A stretch of 25,409 nt of DNA from a virus. The translations under genes and the position numbers were made by a program. Location: the IMG/VR virus record IMGVR_UViG_3300009413_000074, positions 1 to 25,409 of that record, one strand, 5' to 3'. Shown piece by piece: positions 8,039 to 16,550 of the stretch; the stretch's first letter is position 1; the number at the start of each line of letters is the position of its first letter. The notes beneath the pieces are model-generated. The model was given only the letters and a program-made list of their open reading frames with translations. It made no database searches and was not told the origin of the DNA.

Positions 8039-8915
8039 TCACATCCTCTTTAGCTACTTTAGTAACATCAAATTCTGAGACTTGTTGCTGTTGTAGAATT
8101 TTATTATCTTCTGATTCACCTAAGACTGCTATATATGTATCATTAGATAAAGCTTCGTCATATTCTTCTTGAGATACCCAATTTCGTGTAGGCTCTCTAT
8201 CATATCTTTCCTTTAATCTTTCCATTCTAGTATCCCATTTTACAGAGTCTGGTCTACCAGGAGGACTAGCTAAAGTTAATACTTGAGAAGTATCAATCTG
8301 TTGAGTTAAGCCATATAGAGTTGTTCTATGAGCAAAACCATCTTCAGCTTCATCACTGCTAAAATGAATCTCTGGATTATTAAATATAGCAGTCTTGCAC
8401 AAAAGAAAACACTGAGGTATCCACCTTTGTTCAAATAGACCTGAGTTTATTTCTCTAGTTGGACCTCCTAATTGTAAGTTAATAGCAGGGTCTATAACAT
8501 ATGGAGTAATAATTGAAACATTATGTGCCAGTAATTTAGCAAGCATATCTTCTTGTGGAAGCACATCAGTATCTAACATACATACAAATTGCACTCCACC
8601 TATTCTTGCTTCGTTTTTAATAGCATTACGAGTTGCCGCATGAGAAGCCTGCGGAAAAGTATTATGATATACTTGGAACTCTACATATTGAGCTACATAA
8701 CCAGCTTCTCTAGTATAATCCTTCATTGCTATTATCTTTTCTTTAGATTCACCAGTAAAGTCAGTACCAACTGTAGCTATTAAGACAGAGCCAGGACTAA
8801 AGTGTGATGTACTATTCAAGTCATGAGAAAAGTACCTTTCAGCTACAATCTGATTTTCAAAAGTTAAGGACTTGTCAGCAGGGTTTTTCTGCCTTTCTAT
8901 TTTTGGTTCATCCAT
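8025..8915 (-). CDS. GT-A-type glycosyltransferase, paralog B (296 aa)
   Basis: This gene shares the block order of the two other glycosyltransferases: HFSPGSVLIATVGTDF (about 38-53), MLDTDVLP with D115 and D117 as the DxD-type metal/nucleotide-sugar site, GGPTREINSGLFEQRWIPQC, and SPPGRPDS ... RLKERYDRE near the C terminus. The frame is open to 9008, but ATG 8915 is chosen because AAGGAAGAG lies just upstream and the length then matches its paralogs; the extra upstream codons cover a transcription terminator. A glutamine run (QQQQ) lies near the C terminus. It is the first gene after that terminator and is coupled to paralog A. A role in decorating the virion is inferred from context only. 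Confidence 0.75.
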   Translation of the reverse strand: MDEPKIERQKNPADKSLTFENQIVAERYFSHDLNSTSHFSPGSVLIATVGTDFTGESKEKIIAMKDYTREAGYVAQYVEFQVYHNTFPQASHAATRNAIKNEARIGGVQFVCMLDTDVLPQEDMLAKLLAHNVSIITPYVIDPAINLQLGGPTREINSGLFEQRWIPQCFLLCKTAIFNNPEIHFSSDEAEDGFAHRTTLYGLTQQIDTSQVLTLASPPGRPDSVKWDTRMERLKERYDREPTRNWVSQEEYDEALSNDTYIAVLGESEDNKILQQQQVSEFDVTKVAKEDVNDGL

Positions 8916-8960
8916 ATCTCTTCCTTTAAAATTTAGTGTGCCAACTGTCACTAGTAGCTT

Positions 8961-9006
8961 TAAAATTAAGGGGAAGCAGTAACCTCGCCAAAGAAACTGC
9001 CTCCCC
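8961..9006 (-). terminator. Rho-independent terminator after the tail tube gene
   Basis: On the minus strand GGGGAGGCAGT (9006-8996) pairs with ACTGCTTCCCC (8980-8970) to give an 11-bp stem with one G-U pair and a 15-base loop, followed by TTAATTTTA. It lies 22 bases after the tail tube stop and would limit read-through into the glycosyltransferase genes. A smaller TCCCC/GGGGA hairpin sits just before it. Confidence 0.75.
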
Positions 9007-9027
9007 AAAAAATTAGGGGATTGTCTT

Positions 9028-10128
9028 TTAACCAGTACTTGTGTAAGTTGCTGTTTTCAAATCAGTAAGTCTAACATGTACTGGGCCAGCATTAAGACTC
9101 ATACTAGCATCACCTGTTATAGAAGCATCTGTTACTATTACAGAAGCATCTGTGTTATATAACGCTCTAGCACCTAAAGCAATAGTAGCATGTTCACCCG
9201 TTATATCTACTGTAACAGGGCTGTCAATCAAAGAAAATGTACTATTACCAATAATAAAGCGTCTTATTGTAGAATTATTACTACTTCTATTTCTAACGAA
9301 AGCATTTGTTATTTTAACCTCAGAAGCTGCTCTGTACTTTACTAGTTCTACAGTATTATCAAAGTCCATTACCATAGCTACTGTACAAGATAATGGGCCA
9401 AGCATAATTTGTTCAGCAGTTTGAGTATTTTGCCCAGTATATAAAACTCCTACTGGTCTTGATAAAGTCCACTCAGCACTGATTAACTTAGAGAACTCAA
9501 TTGTGCCAGGATTGTAGGCAGCATCAAAGGCTACTTCTGGAAGCCAACCTTCTAAAGCACTCTCAATAGTTGCTGCTTGAGCACTCAAATCTGCCACAGC
9601 ACCGATATTAACATCTGCACCAGTTAAAGTAGCAGTATAAGTTAATATACCTTCTCCAGCATTCCAAGCAAATACTAGTTCCTGGACTCTACAACCTACA
9701 AAAGTTCGATTGCCTGCTGCTACTTGATTATCTGTTTCAATTGTAAGATACTCTATAGCGGGGTTAGCAGGCAGTTGAAAGTCATGATTCCATAAGTCGT
9801 TAGTTAATGAAGTAGCAACATCTACTCCACCAAATATATTTCTTAGAAATAAACCCACTCCAAACCCAAGTGCAACACCTGGGTCTGATTGGACAGCTCC
9901 TTCAATTGTAATATTAACTAATTTAACTCCAGCAGGTTGCCTAAAGTCTGCCGCATGAGGCCCACGCCGACCATTATCAAGGAGTGGAGTAACTAACTCT
10001 TCAGCAGTAAAAGCAGTTACAGGTATTAGGTGACTAGCAGTAGCCTCGCTATGAATTGAATTATTAGTTTGAGGCCCACCTACTTGAACTACTTGTCTAT
10101 GTGAGTGAACAACATCTGTGCCAGCCAT
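9028..10128 (-). CDS. Major tail tube protein (366 aa)
   Basis: This is the probable tube-forming protein of a non-contractile tail. The middle region matches the siphovirus tail tube pattern: LWNHDFQLPANPAIEYLTIE (about 115-134), then FVGCRVQELVFAWNAGEGIL with a following beta strand, TYTATLTGADVN. The C-terminal third (ADTD/VDITGEHATI region and TDASITGDASMSL) could be an extra beta-sandwich decoration domain, since the protein is longer than many tube proteins. It has one of the strongest ribosome binding sites in the window (GAGGAGG before ATG), and a terminator follows, both consistent with very high expression. It overlaps the stop of the 87-residue gene (TAATG). Confidence 0.85.
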   Translation of the reverse strand: MAGTDVVHSHRQVVQVGGPQTNNSIHSEATASHLIPVTAFTAEELVTPLLDNGRRGPHAADFRQPAGVKLVNITIEGAVQSDPGVALGFGVGLFLRNIFGGVDVATSLTNDLWNHDFQLPANPAIEYLTIETDNQVAAGNRTFVGCRVQELVFAWNAGEGILTYTATLTGADVNIGAVADLSAQAATIESALEGWLPEVAFDAAYNPGTIEFSKLISAEWTLSRPVGVLYTGQNTQTAEQIMLGPLSCTVAMVMDFDNTVELVKYRAASEVKITNAFVRNRSSNNSTIRRFIIGNSTFSLIDSPVTVDITGEHATIALGARALYNTDASVIVTDASITGDASMSLNAGPVHVRLTDLKTATYTSTG

Positions 10129-10391
10129 TAATTAACCTCCTCTAAAGGATTACCTATCTCCACTGGTTCTTCAGTTACTGGGACTGTTATTGACTCTCCA
10201 GGCATACCAGTTTTTGGATAAACATGAAAGTTTAAAAATCTAGGTTCTTTTCCAATTCTATCTGAGAAATTATCTAGTAAATGCTTACCTTCTTTAGTGT
10301 CACAATCAATATATCCAGTAGCGATAATATGTTGACCATGCTCCTGGCAATCTACAGTTAGATGTTCTCCTTGTAGTGTATATAATCTCAT
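10128..10391 (-). CDS. Small tail-region protein (87 aa)
   Basis: A short beta-rich protein starting MRLYTLQGEHLTVDCQEHGQ with an acidic, Pro/Glu-rich end. It has a good AAGGAT site before the ATG and overlaps the next gene's start by the TAATG arrangement. It lies between the tail terminator candidate and the tail tube. No family is recognised; two His and one Cys (C15, H18, H21 region) do not make a convincing metal site. Confidence 0.75.
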   Translation of the reverse strand: MRLYTLQGEHLTVDCQEHGQHIIATGYIDCDTKEGKHLLDNFSDRIGKEPRFLNFHVYPKTGMPGESITVPVTEEPVEIGNPLEEVN

Positions 10392-10400
10392 AGTTAATCC

Positions 10401-10895
10401 TTATGATGGTGTGATACCAAATGTTTCTAAGACATACATATTGAAGATTACATGATGTACAAAGTAATCTCCAAAGAATTGATGGTCTATACTATAATTA
10501 ACTGGCCCATGCATATTTGCTGTGTTATTTAAAGAGATGTTAGCTTCTAATTTATCTAGTACAGCATCTATTAAATCTTGAAATCTACTGTCTGTATCAT
10601 CATCTGTAAAAGAAGCCCAACCCTCTATTCTAAAGTCATATCTTTCAAGTGACTGATGTGTTGTTACAGGATATGAAGTACCTAATCCTCCGTTATTTGG
10701 CCCATATGCCATTCCGCCTTCAACTCTGTAAATCATCCAGGTACGAATCTCTGCTTGGTCTTCTATACCAACAATAAAGTTTTGTATAAATTTATCTTCA
10801 TACTTTGTCCATCGAATGCTAGCATGTACTTGACCAATATCTGTTACAGTTTCAAGTATGGTCTTGATTTCTGCCTGTATTAGCTTACGAGACAT
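10401..10895 (-). CDS. Tail terminator / tail-completion candidate (164 aa)
   Basis: Its size, alpha/beta pattern and position between the head-tail connector and the tail tube fit a tail terminator protein, which caps the finished tail and joins it to the head. The N terminus is a helix (MSRKLIQAEIKTILETVTDI), followed by strands with YDFRIEGWASFTDDDT, a helix with FQDLIDAVLDKLEANI and a strand pair (FGDYFVHHVIFNMYVLETFG). This strand-helix-strand layout is common to gpU/gp17-like proteins. The start overlaps the upstream stop (TAATG). The assignment is by layout and context, not by a diagnostic motif. Confidence 0.65.
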   Translation of the reverse strand: MSRKLIQAEIKTILETVTDIGQVHASIRWTKYEDKFIQNFIVGIEDQAEIRTWMIYRVEGGMAYGPNNGGLGTSYPVTTHQSLERYDFRIEGWASFTDDDTDSRFQDLIDAVLDKLEANISLNNTANMHGPVNYSIDHQFFGDYFVHHVIFNMYVLETFGITPS

Positions 10896-11623
10896 TATCT
10901 ATTGTTAAATGAACGATGAGTTAGAAATGGTTGATTATCAGCAAAACCAAAACCAAAGTCTATATCTCTTACGATACTAGCACCTTTAATAGGGTCAGAT
11001 ATCCACTCCATATATGCATCACGATATTCTTTAGCTACTCTCATATAGTCTGAAGACTTGGTTTTATAATTAACTACATCTGCTCTTAATGTAGGGTCAG
11101 ATGTACCAGCAAATCTAGAGGCCAGCATCATACAAGCTAAGTTAGAAGCCCATAATACTACAGCCTCAGAGTCTATACTTGGTACACTATCAGCAGTTTC
11201 GCTATCAAGATTATTAATGGTGTGTGGTACTGTATAAGTTACCGATATAGTATCACTAGATGAAGGACAGTAACCTATAAAGTGAACATATAAAGCAGTT
11301 GAGTTTCTATAATATTCCCATTCATCCCTCTGTATGTATCTTGGGTCTTCATTGCTTGCAACTGTAGGTGCCTTGGCTTCTATAGATTCAATGGAACTCC
11401 AATACTCTACGAAATCAGGTAGATTAGTAGTATTTACTATAAAGTATTCACTACTAGTACCAGTTATAGAAGCAGACTTAATTAATGGCTTATCTATAGA
11501 ATACTTACGAAGTGCTCTACGAACGAAATCTTCATATACATTAACACCAGAATCATAGTTAGGAGAATTAGCTTCTCTAACCATAACCCTAACACTTTCT
11601 ATATATGCTTCTAGTAAGGCCAA
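10895..11623 (-). CDS. Head-tail connector / adaptor protein (242 aa)
   Basis: This is probably the head completion (adaptor) protein that docks under the portal. It begins MALLEAYIESVRVMVREANS, helical as in gp6/gp15-like connectors, and has a long helical C-terminal half (VVLWASNLACMMLASRFAGT, MRVAKEYRDAYMEWISDP). The start is a TTG at 11623, supported by GGCAGG five bases upstream; no ATG with a ribosome binding site is available. It is the first gene after the 11624-11763 intergenic region with a promoter-like pair, and the terminator candidate follows with an overlap. It could also be a different neck protein. Confidence 0.7.
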   Translation of the reverse strand: MALLEAYIESVRVMVREANSPNYDSGVNVYEDFVRRALRKYSIDKPLIKSASITGTSSEYFIVNTTNLPDFVEYWSSIESIEAKAPTVASNEDPRYIQRDEWEYYRNSTALYVHFIGYCPSSSDTISVTYTVPHTINNLDSETADSVPSIDSEAVVLWASNLACMMLASRFAGTSDPTLRADVVNYKTKSSDYMRVAKEYRDAYMEWISDPIKGASIVRDIDFGFGFADNQPFLTHRSFNNR

Positions 11624-11763
11624 TTTAACCTGCCTGGGGGATTGAATGGTTTGCCAGAACCCGTAAAAACGTTTTTTCAGACATTTCTAGGCCCATAACC
11701 CGGATTTCCTGTGTTCTAGGTCATTTAGATGGATTATAGGCCAGAAAATGATTTCTGTGCATT
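11624..11763 (-). other. Intergenic region with repeated TTMTAGGYC words
   Basis: This non-coding gap separates the glutaredoxin gene (and a tiny ORF) from the connector gene. On the plus strand it holds three related 9-mers, TTCTAGGCC (11685-11693), TTCTAGGTC (11714-11722) and TTATAGGCC (11734-11742), plus AAAAACGTTTT (11665-11675). The exact words TTCTAGGCC and AAAAACGTTTT also occur in the 2923-3049 gap. No T-tract terminator is seen. Confidence 0.5.
11733..11761 (-). promoter_or_regulatory. Possible sigma70 promoter before connector genes
   Basis: On the minus strand TGCACA (11761-11756) is followed by a 17-base spacer and a perfect TATAAT (11738-11733). The spacer contains the dyad CAGAAA-TCAT-TTTCTG. 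The -35 matches four of six consensus bases. Transcription would start near 11726, about 100 bases before the connector start. Confidence 0.45.
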
Positions 11764-11832
11764 TTATACTTCTCCAGTTAAACTTACTAGTGGATTACCA
11801 TTTACATCTACAAGTTTAACATCTTGTATCAT
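11764..11832 (-). CDS. Possible tiny ORF (22 aa)
   Basis: An ATG four bases after the glutaredoxin stop opens a frame of 22 codons starting MIQDVKLVDVNGNP and ending SLTGEV. The composition looks like a beta hairpin from a real protein, but there is no ribosome binding site and no recognised family. It could be a remnant of a larger gene or chance. Confidence 0.25.
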   Translation of the reverse strand: MIQDVKLVDVNGNPLVSLTGEV

Positions 11833-11836
11833 TTAA

Positions 11837-12118
11837 TTATACCGGAACCTCTATTACTTCAGACTCATTAATCTCTGGTTTTAAATTAGCAATTCTAAAT
11901 AGTTGAGTTCCTTCAGTATTTAAGATGTACATACCGACATCAGGAATAACCACTACTGGAGCATGAACTCTACTATCTTTGAAAAGTAATTGGACACCAA
12001 TCATTAATAATGGATTGTCAATCATTATTTCTCTAATGGTGTGACCTTGTGATTCTAGCAATTCTCTTGCCTTATCACAAGCATCACACCCTTCGAGTTT
12101 GTAGAGGAAAACCTCCAC
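11837..12118 (-). CDS. Glutaredoxin/thioredoxin-like protein (93 aa)
   Basis: This is a small thiol-disulfide oxidoreductase-like protein. The beta strand MEVFLYKLEG leads into a redox motif C11-D-A-C14, the following helix is KARELLESQG, and a likely cis-Pro lies at P54 in VHAPVVVIPDVG, all in glutaredoxin order and at glutaredoxin length. The strand after cis-Pro (MYILNTEGTQLFRI) departs from the usual GG motif. The start is GTG 12118, one base after the upstream stop, with no clear ribosome binding site, so it is likely coupled to the beta-helix gene. Phages commonly carry glutaredoxins for ribonucleotide reductase, but a location among head genes suggests a possible role in folding or cross-linking of virion proteins (inference). 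Confidence 0.75.
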   Translation of the reverse strand: MEVFLYKLEGCDACDKARELLESQGHTIREIMIDNPLLMIGVQLLFKDSRVHAPVVVIPDVGMYILNTEGTQLFRIANLKPEINESEVIEVPV

Positions 12119-12119
12119 T

Positions 12120-13520
12120 TTATGCAGCAGCCAAAGTAGCGTTGTCAGCCAACCGTCGGCACAGGAGATAGACGTTAACTACTCCTGCACCAGTACAACT
12201 AGATGATGTACATTTAGCTGTTACTTTCTTGCCAGATTCCATTACTACGCTCCTACCCTTGTCTGCTGTCTTTTTGTCCATGACAATAGTAGAACCCATT
12301 GTGCTCACACTATCTTCACAGAAGGTCTCAGAACCAGCAGCATTGTCTACTTCCATCGTAAACAGTGTGCCAGCAGCAAGTCCAGTACCATCACATTGCA
12401 TTACAAAGTCTTCAATAAGGATCTCTCCAACTGAAGAAGTCCCAGTTACATCCACTCCACCTGTAGTAATAGCAGATGAAGTTAATGCTTTCTTTATAAT
12501 AAATGTAGTGCCCTGCATAGTCCTTAACATACCAGCAGAAGCCGCTACAACAGCAGTACCATCAAAGCCTATAGCATCATATACATCTTTATTAGCAGCA
12601 GGGCCATTACCGGAGGCAGGAGTTCTTGGTGAATGAACAGAAGCTTGGTCAATTGCATCAGTTTCCTCATTGTCTACACAGAATAAAGAGCCTGGGTCAA
12701 AAATTGTACCTAGTGTATCTCCAACAAGCCTGTTACCTACTGCCTGGCCAGTACAAGCTGAAACTAGCTCGACAGCATGATCTCCAGTTTGGAGATTTCT
12801 TACAAAATTGTCTTTAAGGGTAAGATTAGTACAAACTTTGCCAGAAGGATTATGGATTCCAGCATCAGAAAAGTCACCATAGATATGGCAATCGTCAATT
12901 AATACTTGATCTTGTACTTCAGTTAGTTTAATACCACTATTTGCTCCAGCAGTTTGCATGTTAATCGTGACACGTCTAAAAGTAGCACGGTCACAAGCAT
13001 TTGCAGTACCACCATCTACATCAGCAAAGATCAAACACTGAGCAGAGCCATCTTCTCTAAATTCAACATCTTCTAATGTAAAGTCAGTAGAGTTAATATC
13101 AAATAAGGCAGTTAAACTGTCAATAGTAGAAGTAAATAGTATATTCTTTATAGTAATGTCAGCCGCATCAATGTCAATATCAGCAGCTGTAAGTGTAGCA
13201 AGAGTAACAGTTGGTCTTTGCTCACCACGACCCATACCAATAACTGTAATACCAGCTACATCTAAGTCAAGAGCACCAGCACTAGCTAGAGTCTCAGCAT
13301 GATTTGGCATTACAATAATATGGTCACCTTGATTAGCAGTACACTTACCAACTGCAACATCAAGTGTGGCCAAGGCACGATCTTTATCCTTGCCATCATT
13401 TGTATCAGACCCATTTACAGAGTCTACAAAGTAGAAATCACCTGTAGAAAATATAGGGCCGTTGCCTATCATTGGCATTCCTAAAACAGAAATGCCATTT
13501 GGAAAGTTAGTCAGACTCAT
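12120..13520 (-). CDS. Beta-helix (pectin-lyase-like fold) virion protein (466 aa)
   Basis: The start of the repeat domain, YFVDSVNGSDTNDGKDKDRA (about residues 28-47), is the typical opening of right-handed beta-helix phage proteins. Regular short strands follow (ITVIGMGRGEQRPTVTL, ITIKNILFTSTIDS, FTLEDVEFREDGS, VLIDDCHIYGD, LTLKDNFVRNL), each roughly one coil. The last 150 residues form a separate Ala/Thr-rich domain. No catalytic residues of a lyase are evident, so a structural role such as head fibre or decoration is more likely than polysaccharide cleavage. AAGGAGG lies inside the end of the preceding gene, ahead of ATG 13520. Its place just after the capsid gene supports a head association. 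Confidence 0.75.
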   Translation of the reverse strand: MSLTNFPNGISVLGMPMIGNGPIFSTGDFYFVDSVNGSDTNDGKDKDRALATLDVAVGKCTANQGDHIIVMPNHAETLASAGALDLDVAGITVIGMGRGEQRPTVTLATLTAADIDIDAADITIKNILFTSTIDSLTALFDINSTDFTLEDVEFREDGSAQCLIFADVDGGTANACDRATFRRVTINMQTAGANSGIKLTEVQDQVLIDDCHIYGDFSDAGIHNPSGKVCTNLTLKDNFVRNLQTGDHAVELVSACTGQAVGNRLVGDTLGTIFDPGSLFCVDNEETDAIDQASVHSPRTPASGNGPAANKDVYDAIGFDGTAVVAASAGMLRTMQGTTFIIKKALTSSAITTGGVDVTGTSSVGEILIEDFVMQCDGTGLAAGTLFTMEVDNAAGSETFCEDSVSTMGSTIVMDKKTADKGRSVVMESGKKVTAKCTSSSCTGAGVVNVYLLCRRLADNATLAAA

Positions 13521-13522
13521 TT

Positions 13523-13825
13523 TTACTCAACCTCCTTGAAATTATCATGCGTAATTTCATTTGCTAGTAGATATTTAGTCAAGGTAGTCTTTTCTTTAAA
13601 AGTCAAGGTTCCCATCGTATCACCTTGCCCTGTACTACCACTATTCCATATCTTTATTCCGCTAGAGTATCCTACTCTCTTTGTCATGTTACCAGCAAGG
13701 TCATAGTTCTGATAACGGTATTCTCTTTTGCCTTCTTCTGAATCAATAACTAAAACAACTTGAGCATGATATTCATCCTCCATACCTTCATTCTCATGTT
13801 GCATTTCACCAACTGGAGTTGCCAT
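13523..13825 (-). CDS. Small head-region protein (100 aa)
   Basis: This short protein starts MATPVGEMQHENEGMEDEYH, with a strongly acidic first 20 residues followed by beta-rich sequence (AQVVLVIDSEEGKREYRYQN). It has a strong AAGGAGGAG site seven bases before ATG 13825 and comes just after the capsid terminator. It could be a capsid decoration or head-completion protein; no family is recognised. Confidence 0.75.
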   Translation of the reverse strand: MATPVGEMQHENEGMEDEYHAQVVLVIDSEEGKREYRYQNYDLAGNMTKRVGYSSGIKIWNSGSTGQGDTMGTLTFKEKTTLTKYLLANEITHDNFKEVE

Positions 13826-13835
13826 ACTTCTCCTC

Positions 13836-13888
13836 CTTAAAATAAGGTGTAGGAATAACGGCGCTCAAGCAAGCATTACTCCTACACC
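13836..13888 (-). terminator. Rho-independent terminator after the capsid gene
   Basis: On the minus strand GGTGTAGGAGTAA (13888-13876) pairs with TTATTCCTACACC (13858-13846), a 13-bp stem with one G-U pair and a 17-base loop, followed by TTATTTTAAG. It lies 14 bases after the capsid stop. Together with the promoter at 16551-16579 it delimits a single-gene transcript; genes beyond it must rely on read-through. Confidence 0.8.
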
Positions 13889-13901
13889 CATTCAGTTAGA
13901 C

Positions 13902-16502
13902 TTATACTATAGAAGCAACCGAGCCACGATAGTCAATCCAGCCTCCACCATAACGGTGGCGAATCTTGTACGCTATCACATCATGAGTGAAGTGCATACC
14001 TGCTGTTGGGTCACTTTGAACGAACAATTCAGGGTCTCTACGTCCATTCAAGAAACCCATCTCTATCATTTCTACCTGTTCAGGACTAGACATCAAATAC
14101 CAGTTATTAACATCAGTAAACTGAGGTACAACAATAGTCTGGAAGGTTCCAGAAAAAATATTAACAGCATTGTTAGCAGAGTCAGGTACAGAAGATGAAC
14201 GCTGCAATTGGAGTGCTACTTCACGTAGTTCAACAGGAACCAAAAGGAATCGTTCTTCCAAACCAATACGCTTTGAAGATTTATCACGCATGGTACGGAT
14301 TCTGTTAGCAGCATCATTAAATGATGTTCTATTCAAGGCAGAAGTGATACGGTTGTTATGCTCAGCAGTACCACTACCTTGGAAAACATTTTCTGAAGCT
14401 GATTCAGTGTTACCAGCTTGGTCAACATCAATGAAAACAGGGCCATCACCAGAATTTTGAGTAAACAGGTTATCTACATACTCATTAAGAGTAATACCAG
14501 CAGAACGACCCATTTCATCAGAGGTACGAGTCAAAGCACCAAGGTCATCGTCTACAATAGCCCTTTGAGCAACAGTAAGTAGATTACCATACTCAGTAGG
14601 TGTGTAGGTATGCTGGAATTCAGCCCAAGTCAGTTCTGCATACTCTGCACCAGCAGTAGTACGTTCACTCAAAGCACCAAGAGACTCCAGACGGTTTCTA
14701 TCTTGCTGTTTCAAGTCATTTAGACTGATAATGGTAGTAAATGGCTCCCACCACATATTCTGACGCTGATATTGTTTAATCAAGCGCCTGTTCATAGAAG
14801 TACCTAGAACATTAGCAAAGGTTACAGTAGAACCACCAGTAATCTTGGAAGCAGTAGGTGTACTACCAGCACCTTCACGAATTCTCTGATCTAGAGGAAC
14901 AGAACCCCAATTGAACTCCCAATCATCAGTTACAGCAACATATGCTTCTCTGATACCATGCAACCGTGGCACATCAGAGAATTTCTCATCTACTTCCAGA
15001 CCAAACAATACGTCCATTGCAGCCTGCATTCTCTCATCACTATCAATGATTTGATGAGTAGCAGGAAGAACGAAACTATTTTCAGGTTGCGCTAGTCGAC
15101 CACCAGAGTTATATCCAGCAACCATCGAAGCAGACTCTCGATACATTTCTACAGTAGCATCAAGATCAGCTTGCTTAAATACAGTATCTCCATACTGCTT
15201 GACAACAGCATCCTTCATAGGCTGAGGAAGATTAGACTCGCGTAGCACTTCAGAAAGAATACTATTACTCTCCCTAATATCTAACCGACGGATCTTTTCC
15301 TCTAGTTCCTCATATCGATTAGGATTAGAGTTATTAATCATTTCTACTTTTTCAGGAGGATCTTCCACCTTCTCAGCAGGTGCATTTAGTTTCAGAATCT
15401 CCTCGTACAATGTAGGATTAGCTTCTTTAAGCTCCTCAATAGTCAGTCCTTCTATTTCCATTAGTTCGCTCCTAACTTTATTATCATCTGATTCCTTTAG
15501 ATTTTCAATAACCTTTCCACCAGCACCAGGAATATCTACAAGGTCAACAGACCTAACATAACTTATTCCTTCACTATATTTAACTGTTTTACCATCTACC
15601 TTTTTAAAGGAGTTTTTACCTAAACCTAATAGTGATAGTCCAATTAAGTCTAGTTTACCTTCTTCAGAAAGCTCTAGTAGAAGTGGCTTTAACCAAGGCA
15701 CTCCAGAATTAGTTAGGATATGCCAATCAGCGTAAAGTCCATCACCCTCCTTAAGTGTGACATTCTCGTACCACCCTACTAAAGAATTTATTGGCCTATC
15801 TCCACCATTATAATCTTCGGCTGGATGGTTAACGTAAGAACGAGTACCCTCAAATAGAGGCATTGCTTCTTGGAGTACACTATCTGGAAAATACCTTCCT
15901 GATTGTGTATGTCCAGAGACAATCATCCTTACATTCCATACTGAGCCATCTTCATTATCAGAAGCAAGCTTCATAACCTTAGCTTCTGTAATGATTTCCT
16001 CTTGGCCTTCAAGATCAGTGGGTGGTTGAGCAACTTTCATCATTGCTCTTTCCATCAACAATGCTTCTTTCATCTTGCTAGGGTTTGAGTCTTTATCTTC
16101 TTTCTTAGACTTTGTATTGTCTTTCTTTTTATCTTTGTTTATTTGTTTGAAAGCTTCATCCGCCTCAACTAATGATTTAGCTTTGTCTTTAATATCATCA
16201 GAGACATTTAGAGATAAAACTTTTTCATATAAGGCAGTAGCAGCTTCTTGCACACTGGCTGTACTATAAGAAGAATCTCCAGTTAATGGGAATTTACTAA
16301 GAATTGAGCCTAGTCCCTCTGGATCATCTTTAGCAGCAGCAATAATATATCTGGAAAGTGCATATTCTAGCTCATACTTTAAAACATAATCTAAATCACT
16401 TTCAACAGATAAAAGAGCTTGAGCAACAGCAAATAAACTTTCAGGACAATAAGTACAATGTTCTTCTAAAATCTCTAAAAATGTTTTTTCTGATAACACC
16501 AT
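13902..16502 (-). CDS. Prohead protease-scaffold-major capsid protein fusion (866 aa)
   Basis: One frame encodes what is usually three head-assembly functions. Residues 1-170 are an unfamiliar helical domain with a Lys/Asp-rich linker and a C16-x-x-C19 pair. Residues about 175-345 look like a prohead serine protease: SGHTQSGRYFPDSVL, H226 in YVNHPAED, S290 in DLIGLSLLG, and SVDLVDIPGAGG near 318-329. Residues about 345-470 are charged and coiled-coil-like (EELEEKIRRLDIRESNSILS), as expected of a scaffold or delta domain. Residues about 475-866 resemble an HK97-type capsid protein, with a long helical stretch and a C-terminal beta-rich part. Self-cleavage would release the mature capsid protein. 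AAGGA lies seven bases before the ATG, and the gene has its own promoter and terminator. Confidence 0.9.
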   Translation of the reverse strand: MVLSEKTFLEILEEHCTYCPESLFAVAQALLSVESDLDYVLKYELEYALSRYIIAAAKDDPEGLGSILSKFPLTGDSSYSTASVQEAATALYEKVLSLNVSDDIKDKAKSLVEADEAFKQINKDKKKDNTKSKKEDKDSNPSKMKEALLMERAMMKVAQPPTDLEGQEEIITEAKVMKLASDNEDGSVWNVRMIVSGHTQSGRYFPDSVLQEAMPLFEGTRSYVNHPAEDYNGGDRPINSLVGWYENVTLKEGDGLYADWHILTNSGVPWLKPLLLELSEEGKLDLIGLSLLGLGKNSFKKVDGKTVKYSEGISYVRSVDLVDIPGAGGKVIENLKESDDNKVRSELMEIEGLTIEELKEANPTLYEEILKLNAPAEKVEDPPEKVEMINNSNPNRYEELEEKIRRLDIRESNSILSEVLRESNLPQPMKDAVVKQYGDTVFKQADLDATVEMYRESASMVAGYNSGGRLAQPENSFVLPATHQIIDSDERMQAAMDVLFGLEVDEKFSDVPRLHGIREAYVAVTDDWEFNWGSVPLDQRIREGAGSTPTASKITGGSTVTFANVLGTSMNRRLIKQYQRQNMWWEPFTTIISLNDLKQQDRNRLESLGALSERTTAGAEYAELTWAEFQHTYTPTEYGNLLTVAQRAIVDDDLGALTRTSDEMGRSAGITLNEYVDNLFTQNSGDGPVFIDVDQAGNTESASENVFQGSGTAEHNNRITSALNRTSFNDAANRIRTMRDKSSKRIGLEERFLLVPVELREVALQLQRSSSVPDSANNAVNIFSGTFQTIVVPQFTDVNNWYLMSSPEQVEMIEMGFLNGRRDPELFVQSDPTAGMHFTHDVIAYKIRHRYGGGWIDYRGSVASIV

Positions 16503-16550
16503 AAGGTATCCTTAAAAGTATTCTTTGGAATTTACAAGATACAACAATTA

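Noticed and set aside
8916-9008. N-terminal extension of glycosyltransferase B (hydrophobic start from 9008)
   Set aside because: It overlaps a strong terminator, has no ribosome binding site, and is absent from the two paralogs; ATG 8915 has a good site.
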